From positions 1 to 64,000 of the forward strand of contig JAFXOX010000047.1 in assembly GCA_017528345.1 (NCBI GenBank): 64,000 bases of DNA, in the 5' to 3' direction. Numbering within the stretch: the first letter of the stretch is position 1; every line of letters begins with the position of its first letter. Shown here in pieces: positions 45,914 to 55,202 of the stretch. A program made the position numbers and the translations under genes. The DNA comes from Desulfovibrio sp. (GTDB lineage: Bacteria; Desulfobacterota; Desulfovibrionia; Desulfovibrionales; Desulfovibrionaceae). The notes beneath the pieces were generated by a model. That model saw nothing but the letters and a program-made list of their open reading frames with translations, was not told where the DNA came from and ran no database searches.

Positions 45914-47929
45914 ATGGATGGGCTGCTTTCTGACGTTATTGCACTCTTTCTGCTCTCTATTGTCGTCACCCTCTTCTGCAACCGCCTGAAGCTCCCCGTA
46001 ACCGTAGGTTTTCTGCTCACAGGTGTGCTCTGTGGCCCCTATGCCCTGGGGGTGGTTTCCGATGTGGAGGCCATTGAACATATTGCCGACATCGGCGTTG
46101 CCATTCTGCTCTTCACCATTGGCATGGAGCTCTCGGGAGAGGCCTTAAACCGTCTGAAGCGTCCGGTCTTTCTGGGCGGCACATTGCAGATAGGTCTTAC
46201 CATTCTCGCTGTGACCGCCTGCATGACCTTTTTCCAGAGCAGCAGCTGGGAAAGGGGCATTTTCTGGGGCTGCCTTGTGGCGCTCTCCTCCTCAGCCATT
46301 GTCCTTCAAATCATGCAGAGTAAGGGGCAGACAAGCACGCCAGCCGGCCGCCTCTCTCTAGCCATTCTCGTCTTTCAGGACATCATGGTGGCTCCCATGC
46401 TGCTGTGTGTGCCGCTCCTTGCTGGCAATCTCACCCTCTCCGTCAGTGAAGCCTTGATCTCCATTGGTAAAGTGGCGGGTATCTTGGGCGCGGTTCTGCT
46501 TGTTGCCCACTTTGGCCTGAACCGCCTTATGGAAATTGTCATGCGCAGCCGCACGCGCGAGATTCTTTTGACCACAACAGTTGGTCTGTGCATGGGCATG
46601 GCTCTCCTCACCCAGGAGTTGGGTCTTTCCCTCTCCCTGGGAGCCTTTTTGGCCGGTCTGATGCTCGCCAGATCCCAGTACAGCATGAGCGTGATCAGCG
46701 GTATCCTTCCCTACCGTGACATCTTCATGAGCCTTTTCTTCATCTCTGTGGGGATGATGCTGAACATTGGCTACTGTGTCGATCATCTGGTCTACATTCT
46801 CGTGTGGACGGCGATCTTCATTATTTTCAAAACGTTACTGACGCTGCCCTCAGTGCTCGTCCAGGGCTATCCCCTCAAGGTGGCTGTCATTGTTTCCCTC
46901 TCTCTTGCGCAGGTGGGAGAATTCGCCTTCGTGCTCGCCAAGCAGGGTCTTGCCGCCAAACTCTTCTCAGACGAAGCCTATCAGGCCTTTCTCGCCATAA
47001 GCGTCCTGTCCATGATGATCACCCCTGGCATGATCGCCATAGCGCCCCGTGTGGGGCAGGCTGTCCAGGGCTGGCTACGGCGGCCGGCTGAACAGCCAGC
47101 GCTTAATGAATCCACGGAAGAGTCCTCAGAATCAACCAAGAACCTCGAAGATCACCTGATCATTGTGGGCTTTGGCATCAGTGGCAAGCATCTGGCCTAT
47201 GTGGCCAAAAAATCTTCCATTCCCTATATCATTCTCGAGATGAATCCCGAGACTGTGGAAAAAAACCGCAAGGTCGAGCCCATTTTACACGGTGATGCCC
47301 AGGCGCCTGTTGTTCTTGAGCATCTAGGTGTCCACAAAGCGCGGATCATGGCCATTGTCATTTCCGATCCATCCGCTGTGCGGGCCATTACCACCGAAGC
47401 CAGACACATGAATCCCAATCTCTTCATTGTTGCGCGCACGCGTTTTGTCACAGAGATCGCACCGCTGCGCAGACTTGGTGCCAATGCCGTGATCAGTGAG
47501 GAATTTGAATCCTCCATCGAAGTCTTTAATACCGTGCTCAGCCAGTATCTTGTGCCACGTCAGGACATCGACGCCTTTGCCTCGCAGATCCGCCAAAAAA
47601 ACTACCGCATGATCCGCCGCATGAGCTACAGCTCTTCGGAAAAATTCGATGTGATCATGTCCCATCTTCCCGATCTCTCCGTACAGGCCATGCGTATCAC
47701 CAAGACCTCGCCTCTCCTGGGCCTTTCCCTGGCCCAGAGCGAGCTGCGCGCCAAATACAGTGTAACGGTCGTAGGGCTTTTGCGGGAGGGCACAGTCTAT
47801 GCACCGGTAGACCCCAAGCTTGTCTTTGCCTGTGATGATATTGTCTATATTTTTGCCAAGAAAAATAACCTTTTTGCTATCAGTTCCCTCTTTCCCGATG
47901 CCCCCGAAGAAACCGACCCTAAAGCCTGA
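45914..47929 (+). CDS. KefB/CPA2-type cation:proton antiporter with TrkA domains
   Basis: A 671-residue protein. Twelve or so N-terminal membrane helices form a CPA2 antiporter domain with FLLTGVLCGP, GVAILLFTIGMEL and the ion-site region FQDIMVAPML. From about 415 comes a TrkA_N domain (HLIIVGFGISGKHLA, a Rossmann fold) and from about 585 a TrkA_C domain. The domain order is that of KefB/KefC-like or YbaL-like potassium/proton exchangers. CAAGGAG precedes ATG 45914. Confidence 0.92.
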   Translation: MDGLLSDVIALFLLSIVVTLFCNRLKLPVTVGFLLTGVLCGPYALGVVSDVEAIEHIADIGVAILLFTIGMELSGEALNRLKRPVFLGGTLQIGLTILAVTACMTFFQSSSWERGIFWGCLVALSSSAIVLQIMQSKGQTSTPAGRLSLAILVFQDIMVAPMLLCVPLLAGNLTLSVSEALISIGKVAGILGAVLLVAHFGLNRLMEIVMRSRTREILLTTTVGLCMGMALLTQELGLSLSLGAFLAGLMLARSQYSMSVISGILPYRDIFMSLFFISVGMMLNIGYCVDHLVYILVWTAIFIIFKTLLTLPSVLVQGYPLKVAVIVSLSLAQVGEFAFVLAKQGLAAKLFSDEAYQAFLAISVLSMMITPGMIAIAPRVGQAVQGWLRRPAEQPALNESTEESSESTKNLEDHLIIVGFGISGKHLAYVAKKSSIPYIILEMNPETVEKNRKVEPILHGDAQAPVVLEHLGVHKARIMAIVISDPSAVRAITTEARHMNPNLFIVARTRFVTEIAPLRRLGANAVISEEFESSIEVFNTVLSQYLVPRQDIDAFASQIRQKNYRMIRRMSYSSSEKFDVIMSHLPDLSVQAMRITKTSPLLGLSLAQSELRAKYSVTVVGLLREGTVYAPVDPKLVFACDDIVYIFAKKNNLFAISSLFPDAPEETDPKA

Positions 47930-48126
47930 AGCGCTGGTCGGTACACGTTGTGAGCGGCACGGTCGTTCCTCTGGACAGGAGGCTGTAAGCACAAGCTGTT
48001 TTTGCAGAAAATGTCTGATTTGGCATACTGCACCTCGCTGCCCAAAAAGAGTCCGAGATACTCTTGCGCAAAGGGGCCAAGAGGCTTAGGATGATGCTGA
48101 GCCGGCAAAGCTGCTCGGGAGGACCC

Positions 48127-48564
48127 ATGTCAGAAGTCTTTGACTGCAAAATGTGCGGCAGCTGCTGTGAAGGAACTGGCGGCATTGTCGTGAGTCCCAA
48201 GGATCTCAATCGTCTGGCCAGCTATCTGGCAATAAGCGAAGAGCAGGTCATTGAGCGCTACGCTGAATACGTGGGCAGCAAACTCAAACTGCGCAATGCC
48301 GAGAATGGCTGCTGTATTTTCTTTGCCAAGGACCAGGGCTGTCAGGTCCATGCCGGCAAGCCTGATATCTGCCGAGCCTGGCCATTTTTTCGGGGCAACC
48401 TCATTGATGCCGAGAGCTTTGCCATGGCCAAAGAATATTGCCCTGGCATCAAGCAGGGCGTCAGTCATCAGGCATTTGTCGAGGCAGGATACGCCTATCT
48501 GTCCCGTGAAGATCTCGTGGCCCACGATGGCACCCAAGAAGCCAACGCCCTCATCCTGCAGTAA
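48127..48564 (+). CDS. YkgJ-family cysteine cluster protein
   Basis: A 145-residue protein of the Fe-S/zinc-cluster CxxCxxCC type: FDCKMCGSCCEGTGG, then CCIFFAKDQGCQVHAGKPDICRAWPF. The family probably binds iron-sulfur or zinc; its role is unknown. GGGAGG precedes ATG 48127; a longer frame from 48064 is less likely. It ends five bases before the next gene. Confidence 0.9.
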   Translation: MSEVFDCKMCGSCCEGTGGIVVSPKDLNRLASYLAISEEQVIERYAEYVGSKLKLRNAENGCCIFFAKDQGCQVHAGKPDICRAWPFFRGNLIDAESFAMAKEYCPGIKQGVSHQAFVEAGYAYLSREDLVAHDGTQEANALILQ

Positions 48565-48569
48565 CGATC

Positions 48570-49457
48570 ATGCGACGCAAACCACGCAAAATATCTCTCC
48601 TAGAATGCTACGAGATCCTCAAGATTGCCAAAGACGCAACTCTTGATGACGTCAAGCACGCCTATCGGCTCAGAGCCTTTGAGCTACATCCTGATCTCAA
48701 CCCAGATGATCCTCTGGCCGGCAAAAAATTTCAGCAGCTCAATGAGGCCTATGTGGCACTCTCCGCCCTGCTCGAGGCAAGACAGCAGGAAAGCCCGAAG
48801 ACTGGCGACAAAGGCGAGGCCAAGACTGAGGCCAGAAGCGAAGCACACGACGAGAAGAAGGAAGAGGAAGAAAAGACTGACAAGGAACAAACTGATGAGG
48901 AGCAGGCCCAGCAGAAACGCCGTGAGCAGGCAGACAGGGCTTATGCCGAACAGGATGTCTTGCGTGATTTGCTCAACGATCCCTTTGCACGGCGCGTCTT
49001 TGAAGATATTTACCGGGAACTGAACAAGCAGCAGGCCGGGAAAAAAGCGGAAAAAGCAGAAGAGCCAAAGTCTGAACAGGAGCCAAAAAAAGAACAGCCC
49101 AAAGCAAGGGCTGCAAAAGAAAAAAAGCCTGAACGGCGAGAAACCTCACTGCATAAGGATAATCTTGCGTGGAACACACCTGCTTGGGAACAGCAAAAAG
49201 GGGTAGGTGGCTTTGTCAAAAACTGGTTTAAACGTCAAATTGACGAAGAGATTCATCTCACACTCCCTGCGCAGTCTCTTCTTCCTGGCAGAAAGGTTCG
49301 TCTGCAAATCCGTCACGGGATTGCAAGCGATGTGCATACCATTGAGGTAACCTTACCCAAGGACTTTGCCATTGGTAAACCCGTGCGCCTGCGCGGACTT
49401 GGCAAGCATGTGGGGCCCTGGCAAGGAGATCTCTATCTTATCCTTGAAAGCAGCTAG
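48570..49457 (+). CDS. J-domain (DnaJ-like) protein
   Basis: A 295-residue co-chaperone-like protein. The J domain covers about residues 10-70 with the HPD motif (ELHPDLNP) that stimulates DnaK. A long Glu/Lys-rich low-complexity linker (about 75-200) leads to a C-terminal domain with LLPGRKVRLQIRHG and PVRLRGLGKH, like the substrate-binding part of CbpA/DnaJ. There is no zinc finger. It follows the YkgJ-like gene by five bases. Confidence 0.85.
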   Translation: MRRKPRKISLLECYEILKIAKDATLDDVKHAYRLRAFELHPDLNPDDPLAGKKFQQLNEAYVALSALLEARQQESPKTGDKGEAKTEARSEAHDEKKEEEEKTDKEQTDEEQAQQKRREQADRAYAEQDVLRDLLNDPFARRVFEDIYRELNKQQAGKKAEKAEEPKSEQEPKKEQPKARAAKEKKPERRETSLHKDNLAWNTPAWEQQKGVGGFVKNWFKRQIDEEIHLTLPAQSLLPGRKVRLQIRHGIASDVHTIEVTLPKDFAIGKPVRLRGLGKHVGPWQGDLYLILESS

Positions 49458-49523
49458 ACTTTTTTTGTGCGCGTTCGTTGCGTTTTACGGTACCTGTGTG
49501 CATCAACTGCCAAAACACAGAGA

Positions 49524-49566
49524 CTCAAGAGATTGCCAAGCAAGGGCTTGCTGGCAAAATCTTGAG
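49524..49566. other. Long imperfect hairpin in an intergenic spacer
   Basis: CTCAAGA (49524-49530) pairs with TCTTGAG (49560-49566), and inside it AGCAAG pairs with CTTGCT over GG. The whole 43 bases form an imperfect hairpin between converging genes. No T-run follows. It may be a repeat element or part of a small RNA. Confidence 0.4.
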
Positions 49567-49700
49567 AATGCCGTCAAACTTTCTTTCCCGAAAATGATGT
49601 AGACCGAGATACGCTTGCGGTAGGCTTGATGAGGAGGGAAACAAATAGAGGCTAAAGCTGTGAGAGTTGGAATCCCTGCCCCTCACGTGCAGCAAAAATC

Positions 49701-50123
49701 TCAATAGGCCCGGATATATTCTTCAAGGCTGGTAACTTGGGAGGAACGACTTACCCAGTAGGCGGCGGCCCAAATCATCAGAGCTGTGGACTGTGTGTCA
49801 TTGAGGTTCTGCACCTTGGCTTCCAGACTGGATCTGCTGATGCCGTATTCCTCATCCACATGGGACAGTTCACAAACATCAGCCAGACGAAGCAAAAGAT
49901 AGGATGTGCGGGCATTTTCAGGCTGCAGACGAACATCTTTATGGGCCACAATGAGAACTTTGAGCTCGCCTTCAGCAAACGTTTTCTTGATCTTGGCTAT
50001 AGAACGAAAAAACGTATCTACAGCCCAGGGCAAAATAAATTCCGCCCCGGCACTCTTGGTCCGAAAGTATTCTTTCAGCCAGCGTTCCTGATCGCTGTTG
50101 ATACGTGCTGCAACTTGTGGCAT
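49701..50123 (-). CDS. Hypothetical protein
   Basis: A 140-residue soluble protein with no motif I can name. The beginning (QVAARINSDQERWLKEYF) recalls ribbon-helix-helix type N-termini, but the similarity is too weak to claim DNA binding. CAGGAGGAGC precedes the ATG, a very strong ribosome site that supports a real gene. It diverges from the purH-type gene. Confidence 0.6.
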   Translation of the reverse strand: MPQVAARINSDQERWLKEYFRTKSAGAEFILPWAVDTFFRSIAKIKKTFAEGELKVLIVAHKDVRLQPENARTSYLLLRLADVCELSHVDEEYGISRSSLEAKVQNLNDTQSTALMIWAAAYWVSRSSQVTSLEEYIRAY

Positions 50124-50319
50124 AGCTCCTCCTGAAAAACTCTCACAAAATATCTGGACAGTTTTACTCTATCCTTTTCCTTAAAAGCTATCTTTAAAGA
50201 AGAATTTTGGCAAGCTTTTTTCGCAAATTTACTTCAAATTTTTCCAAAGAAATTTTTTCAACTCCTGGTATGTCTACTATTCACAAGGCTTCCAGGATTT
50301 TTCACAAAAAGGACAGCGT

Positions 50320-50907
50320 ATGGATAAACTCCCCATTCGTCGCGCCATTGTCAGTGTCACGGATAAATCTGGATTGGCTGATTTCGCCCGTTTTCTGGCT
50401 GAGCGCAAGGTTGAGATCGTCTCCACAGGTGGCACACAGAAAGCCCTGGAACAAGCAGGCGTACCGGTCACAGCCGTAAGCACTGTCACCGCATTCCCCG
50501 AGATTCTGGGCGGTCGCGTTAAAACCTTGCATCCGCACATCCACGCCGGCATTCTGGCCAATAAGGACAAAGCCGATCATCTGGCAACGCTTGAGAAACT
50601 CGGTATTGCGCCTTTTGATCTGGTCTGTGTCAATCTCTACGACTTTGCCGGAGCCGTTGAGCGCAACCTCTCTCTTGAGCAGGCCGTGGAGGAAATCGAC
50701 ATCGGCGGTCCTTGTATGCTCAGAGCTGCGGCCAAAAATTTCCACAGTGTGCTTGTGGTGCCCTCACCTGAGTGGTACCCGGCTGTTGAGGAAGAAATGG
50801 CCAAGGACGGAACTGTCAGCCTGGAATTTCGCCAGAAGCTGGCCTCTCGCGCCTTTGACGCCACTTCCCGCTACGATTCCCTGATCACCTCCTATCTCAG
50901 ACCATAG
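50320..50907 (+). CDS. purH: IMP cyclohydrolase (PurH N-terminal domain only)
   Basis: A 195-residue stand-alone MGS-like cyclohydrolase domain that closes the purine ring to IMP. It has SVTDKSGL, STGGTQKAL, GGRVKTLHPHIHAGIL, VNLYDF, IDIGGPCMLRAAAKN and SRYD. In most bacteria this is fused to AICAR formyltransferase; here the protein stops at TAG 50905-50907 before any such domain, as is usual in Desulfovibrio. The frame continues directly into hflX. Confidence 0.9.
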   Translation: MDKLPIRRAIVSVTDKSGLADFARFLAERKVEIVSTGGTQKALEQAGVPVTAVSTVTAFPEILGGRVKTLHPHIHAGILANKDKADHLATLEKLGIAPFDLVCVNLYDFAGAVERNLSLEQAVEEIDIGGPCMLRAAAKNFHSVLVVPSPEWYPAVEEEMAKDGTVSLEFRQKLASRAFDATSRYDSLITSYLRP

Positions 50908-50919
50908 GCGGGTTGTGCT

Positions 50920-52560
50920 ATTTCCAAGGCAGAAGGTAATCTTAAAGGGCTGAAGTCCAGCCAGCTTGAGGCTCTCAACCGTCTCTACAAACGCCGTTTT
51001 CCCAAGGACGGTTTCTATACGCAGGCCCAGGCGCGGGAAATTGCCCTGCTTTCCCGTGCCATGAACCGGCAACTGGCCCTTTTCTGTGATCGCAAAGGCC
51101 GGGTTGTCCTCGTCCTGGTTGGCACCTCTCTTGGCATCTCCATTCCTGAGCTGGGTGGGCAGCCGGGCGGCGGTAGGCTCAGGGGATTACGCCTGCTCCA
51201 CACACATCTGCAGGAAGAGCTGATCAATGAGGAAGACCTCATGGATCTTCTCTTCCTGCGTCTTGATGTGCTTGCGGTACTCTCCGTTGGCATGGCCGGA
51301 GAACCGCGCACGCTCCAATACGCCCAACTCTCTGCAGAAAAAAAAGATCCACCCTGTGATATTTCCAAGGCTCTGCCCTGGGATACGCAGGATGTTTCAC
51401 TCAGTGAGCAGACCGAAGCCCTTGAGGCGACCTTTACGGCCAAGTGCCCAGGGCGCGAAATCCACGGCCTTGAGCGGGCCATTCTTGTCTCTGTCTCGGT
51501 GCTCCCTCATGCCGTGCAGGAAAAGCAGCTCGACGAACTGGCAAGGTTGTGCAAGACAGCCGGTATAGACCCCAGAGCACGCATTATTCAGCGCACAGCC
51601 CGTGTCAATGCTCGCCATATTCTCGGTAAGGGCAAGATCGCCGAGCTTGAGGTGCTCGCCCTTGAGCACAATGCCACGACTCTGCTCTTTGACGGAGAGC
51701 TGACCCCTGCCCAGTTGCACAATCTTGCCGATATCACCGAGCGCCGGGTACTTGACCGCACCCAGCTTATTCTCGATATCTTTGCCCAACACGCCAAAAG
51801 CAAAGCAGGCAAGCTCCAGGTGGAACTTGCCCAGCTCAGATATCTGCAACCGCGTCTGGCTGGTAAAAATCGCGCCATGGACCGGCTCATGGGCGGTATC
51901 GGCGGACGCGGTCCCGGTGAGACGCGATTGGAAACGGATCGCCGCCGCAATCGCGAGCGCATCAGCTTTCTCAAACGCGCCCTGGAAGAGCTCGCTGATA
52001 CACGTGCGCATCTTCGCAAGCGCAGGAAAGCCAGCGGTCTGCCGCTCGTTGCCATTGTCGGCTATACCAATGCCGGCAAATCCACGCTCTTAAATACTCT
52101 TTCCTCCTCCCATGTTCTTGCCGAGGACAAACTCTTTGCGACGCTGGATCCTGTTGCCCGCAGACTGCGCTATCCCAGTTCCCGAGAAATTCTCTTCACC
52201 GACACCATCGGCTTTATCCGCAATCTGCCCGATGAGCTGCTCGAGGCCTTCAGAGCAACACTGGATGAATTGCAGGATGCAGACCTGCTTCTGCACTTGG
52301 TGGACGCCGCAGATGAAAACCTTGAACAGCATATGGCAAGTGTGCGCGAAATTCTGGGAAGCCTTGAGCTAGGCAGCCTTCCCACGCTGCTCATTCTCAA
52401 TAAATGGGACAGGCTCAGCCCCGCGCAGCAAGCATCGCTTCTTGCCCACTATCCTGAAGCCATCCCTATCTCAGCGACCACGCGCTGTGGGCTCAAAGAA
52501 CTCAACGAACATATTCTCCAGCGCCTCTTCCGCAACTACACGCCCAAAAATCAGGACTAA
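50920..52560 (+). CDS. hflX: GTPase HflX
   Basis: A GTP-binding ribosome-associated protein. The HflX domain has GKGKIAELE, GGIGGRGPGETRLETDRR, and the G domain GYTNAGKST, DTIGFI, NKWD and ISATT. The first ordinary start is ATG 51061 (499 residues), but coding-like sequence with an N-terminus resembling related HflX proteins (GNLKGLKSSQLEALNRLYKR) begins upstream in the same frame, where the only sensible start is ATT 50920, preceded by AGGCGG. I therefore place the start there (546 residues), with reserve. It is in frame with purH, separated by TAG. Its stop overlaps the stop of the minus-strand gene. Confidence 0.85.
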   Translation: MSKAEGNLKGLKSSQLEALNRLYKRRFPKDGFYTQAQAREIALLSRAMNRQLALFCDRKGRVVLVLVGTSLGISIPELGGQPGGGRLRGLRLLHTHLQEELINEEDLMDLLFLRLDVLAVLSVGMAGEPRTLQYAQLSAEKKDPPCDISKALPWDTQDVSLSEQTEALEATFTAKCPGREIHGLERAILVSVSVLPHAVQEKQLDELARLCKTAGIDPRARIIQRTARVNARHILGKGKIAELEVLALEHNATTLLFDGELTPAQLHNLADITERRVLDRTQLILDIFAQHAKSKAGKLQVELAQLRYLQPRLAGKNRAMDRLMGGIGGRGPGETRLETDRRRNRERISFLKRALEELADTRAHLRKRRKASGLPLVAIVGYTNAGKSTLLNTLSSSHVLAEDKLFATLDPVARRLRYPSSREILFTDTIGFIRNLPDELLEAFRATLDELQDADLLLHLVDAADENLEQHMASVREILGSLELGSLPTLLILNKWDRLSPAQQASLLAHYPEAIPISATTRCGLKELNEHILQRLFRNYTPKNQD

Positions 52561-53174
52561 ATCTCCACGGGTTTTTTCCCGGAGTTCTTAGGCTTCTTGG
52601 GTTCCAAGGCCTTCTGTTCCCCTCTGGCATAAGCCTGCGCCGTCTCTTCAAGCACAGCCCAGCCAACGATGCGCCAATCCTCGCCTTTTTTGGCCAGGGC
52701 GAGCCAAGTGGTTAATTGCTTTGAGCTGACGACTCTGGCAACAGCTGCTGTCTCAGACAGCGTCTTGACCTCAGCCTTGCGAAGGCTTGCAGGTTCCCAG
52801 GGACAGCCGGGTCGCTCTTTGCGGCCGCATTCCAGGGCAAGTTCGCCTGTGGGCACCTTGCGCGCAAAGTCCTGACGCAGCTTTTTTTCGACGTCAAAGA
52901 CATTGCCCAGCAGATCTTCCATACCGCCGATACCCAGGCTTCTCCCCAGCTGATCCAGGGTACTCAGGGCCTCATTGGCATCGGTGATATTTTTGATCTC
53001 ATTGGCCGCACAGGCCTTGAGATCGAACTGTGCCACAAAGGACGAGGCATCATTTTTCTCAAGGGCCTGGGCTGCCAGATTGAGAGGAGTCGCCGGCGAT
53101 TTTCCTCCCAGTTCACAGCCACTGAAAAAGAGACAAATGGCGCAAACAAGCGCCAGACGCGAAACATAAGACAT
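52557..53174 (-). CDS. Hypothetical lipoprotein
   Basis: A 205-residue exported protein with lipobox LFFSGC (Cys21). It has a helical mature region with four more cysteines, including an ECGRKERPGCPW segment, and a basic, Lys/Pro-rich C-terminal tail. No family recognised. AAGGAGC precedes the start at 53174. It converges with hflX, overlapping by four bases. Confidence 0.75.
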   Translation of the reverse strand: MSYVSRLALVCAICLFFSGCELGGKSPATPLNLAAQALEKNDASSFVAQFDLKACAANEIKNITDANEALSTLDQLGRSLGIGGMEDLLGNVFDVEKKLRQDFARKVPTGELALECGRKERPGCPWEPASLRKAEVKTLSETAAVARVVSSKQLTTWLALAKKGEDWRIVGWAVLEETAQAYARGEQKALEPKKPKNSGKKPVEI

Positions 53175-53305
53175 CAATAGCTCCTTGCAAAGGGCGAGAG
53201 GCGGGAAAAGACCTTGCCACAGGTCCAAGTTATGCGTATGACAAAAAGCGGTTTTTCTGCCGGGGGGAAAGCCCTGATATGGGCAGAAAACGCGAGGAGG
53301 CAGCT

Positions 53306-54079
53306 ATGAAAGTCATCATCATGTGCGGAGGCAAGGGGACGCGTCTGCGTGAGGAGACCGCGGTCAAGCCCAAACCCATGGTGGAAATCGGTGGCCGTCC
53401 CATTCTCTGGCACATCATGTCCATCTATGCGCGCTTCGGCTTCAAGGACTTCATCCTGCCCCTTGGCTATAAAGGTGAAGTCATCAAACAGTATTTCCAC
53501 GATTATACCCTGCGCAATACCGACTTCAGCGTCGATCTGGCCACAGGCGATATTGTCTCCTACCCCACAAGTACGGTGGACTGGCGTGTGACACTCTGTG
53601 ACACAGGTGCAGAGACGCTCAAGGGCGCGCGCATCAAACGCGTGGCCCACTATCTGGAAGATGACGAGCAGTTCATGGTCACCTACGGTGACGGGGTGGC
53701 GGATATTGACATTACTCAGCTTCTGGCCTTTCACAATGCCCAGCACTGCCTTGGCACGTTCACAGGCGTACGCATGCCTTCGCGTTTCGGAGCCGTAACA
53801 TGTGATGATCAGGGCAAAATTCTCTCCTGGGAAGAAAAGCTCATGCTCAATGAATATATTAACTGCGGTTTCTTTGTCTTTGAGCGCCGTTTTCTTGACT
53901 ATCTCTCCACCGATGAGAGCTGCGATCTCGAAAAAGAGCCGCTGACGCGCCTGGCACAGGAAGGACAGCTTGCCATGTACCGCCATCAGGGCCACTGGCA
54001 GTGTATGGACACCCTGCGTGACAGTCTTCTGCTCAATGCCCTCTGGGACAAAGGCGAAGCCTTCTGGGCAAAATCATAA
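53306..54079 (+). CDS. rfbF: Glucose-1-phosphate cytidylyltransferase
   Basis: A 257-residue enzyme making CDP-glucose. It begins with the nucleotidyltransferase signature MCGGKGTRLREETAVKPKPMVEIGG, has YGDGVADID (metal site) and the RfbF-type NCGFFVFE, and ends with GHWQCMDTLRD. GAGGAGG precedes ATG 53306. First of three genes for a CDP-linked sugar, probably for O-antigen or another surface glycan. Confidence 0.95.
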   Translation: MKVIIMCGGKGTRLREETAVKPKPMVEIGGRPILWHIMSIYARFGFKDFILPLGYKGEVIKQYFHDYTLRNTDFSVDLATGDIVSYPTSTVDWRVTLCDTGAETLKGARIKRVAHYLEDDEQFMVTYGDGVADIDITQLLAFHNAQHCLGTFTGVRMPSRFGAVTCDDQGKILSWEEKLMLNEYINCGFFVFERRFLDYLSTDESCDLEKEPLTRLAQEGQLAMYRHQGHWQCMDTLRDSLLLNALWDKGEAFWAKS

Positions 54080-54095
54080 ACTATTGGGGAAAAGC

Positions 54096-55202
54096 ATGTT
54101 CGGCAATGTCTTTCAGGGCAAACGCGTCTTTATCACCGGCCACACAGGCTTCAAGGGCTCCTGGCTCTGCGCCTGGCTTCTCAAACTCGGCTGCAAGGTC
54201 ACAGGTTTTTCCCTCAATATCCCCACACAGCCTTCACATTTTGAGGCCATGCATCTTGGCGACCACATTGAGGACCTGCGCGGCGATATCCGCAACCGCG
54301 AAGCACTCACCCAGGCCATCCAAAAAACGGCTCCTGACCTCATTTTCCATCTTGCTGCCCAGGCTCTTGTCCGGCAGTCCTATGCCGATCCTGTGACAAC
54401 GTTTGAGAGCAATGCCCTGGGTACCATGAATCTTTTGGAAGCGGTGAGACATTGTCCCCAGGTTTCCGCCTGCGTACTCATCACCTCTGACAAATGCTAC
54501 CGCAACGACGAACAGGTCTACGGATACCGTGAGTGCGACCACCTTGGCGGCCACGATCCCTATTCGGCCTCCAAGGGCTGTGCGGAAATCATTGCCCACA
54601 GCTATTTCACAAGCTTTTTCCAGGATGGCCCAGCCTGTGCCACGGTACGCGCGGGCAATGTCATCGGCGGTGGCGACTGGGCCTGCGACCGAATTGTGCC
54701 TGACTGCGCTCGTGCCTGGCAGGCCGGCGAATCTGTAGAAATCCGCAGTCCCAAAGCGACGCGTCCTTGGCAGCTCGTGCTTGAGCCCCTGTCTGGCTAT
54801 CTGGCTCTTGCGGCACAACTCCTTGCGCCCCAACCATCCTCACCCTTTACCCTCAGGGGCGAAGCCTACAATTTCGGCCCCTCTGCCGATATCATCAAGA
54901 CGGTGGAAGAAGTGGTACGCGAGCTTGCCGTACACTGGCCAGGCTTCACAAGCCATATGGCCAATGCTCCGCAAACCCTCAAGGAATGCACGCTGCTCAA
55001 GCTCTGCTGCGATAAGGCTCTTGCCCATCTCAAGTGGAAGGCAACCCTGAATTTTGAAGAAACCATCCGCTTCACCGCTGAATGGTACCACCGCTACTAC
55101 AGAGGCAGAGCCCAAGACGAATCCATGCTCGATTTTACGCTTGGCCAGATAGCTGCCTATGTGCATGCGGCTGAAGCAAGGGGGCTTGCATGGACGGCCT
55201 AG
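54096..55202 (+). CDS. rfbG: CDP-glucose 4,6-dehydratase
   Basis: A 368-residue SDR-fold enzyme that converts CDP-glucose to CDP-4-keto-6-deoxyglucose. The NAD-binding GHTGFKGSW starts near residue 14, followed by HLAAQALVRQSY, TSDKCY (RfbG signature) and catalytic YSASKG. GGGGAAA precedes ATG 54096. It lies 16 bases after rfbF and overlaps the next gene by 13 bases. Confidence 0.95.
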   Translation: MFGNVFQGKRVFITGHTGFKGSWLCAWLLKLGCKVTGFSLNIPTQPSHFEAMHLGDHIEDLRGDIRNREALTQAIQKTAPDLIFHLAAQALVRQSYADPVTTFESNALGTMNLLEAVRHCPQVSACVLITSDKCYRNDEQVYGYRECDHLGGHDPYSASKGCAEIIAHSYFTSFFQDGPACATVRAGNVIGGGDWACDRIVPDCARAWQAGESVEIRSPKATRPWQLVLEPLSGYLALAAQLLAPQPSSPFTLRGEAYNFGPSADIIKTVEEVVRELAVHWPGFTSHMANAPQTLKECTLLKLCCDKALAHLKWKATLNFEETIRFTAEWYHRYYRGRAQDESMLDFTLGQIAAYVHAAEARGLAWTA

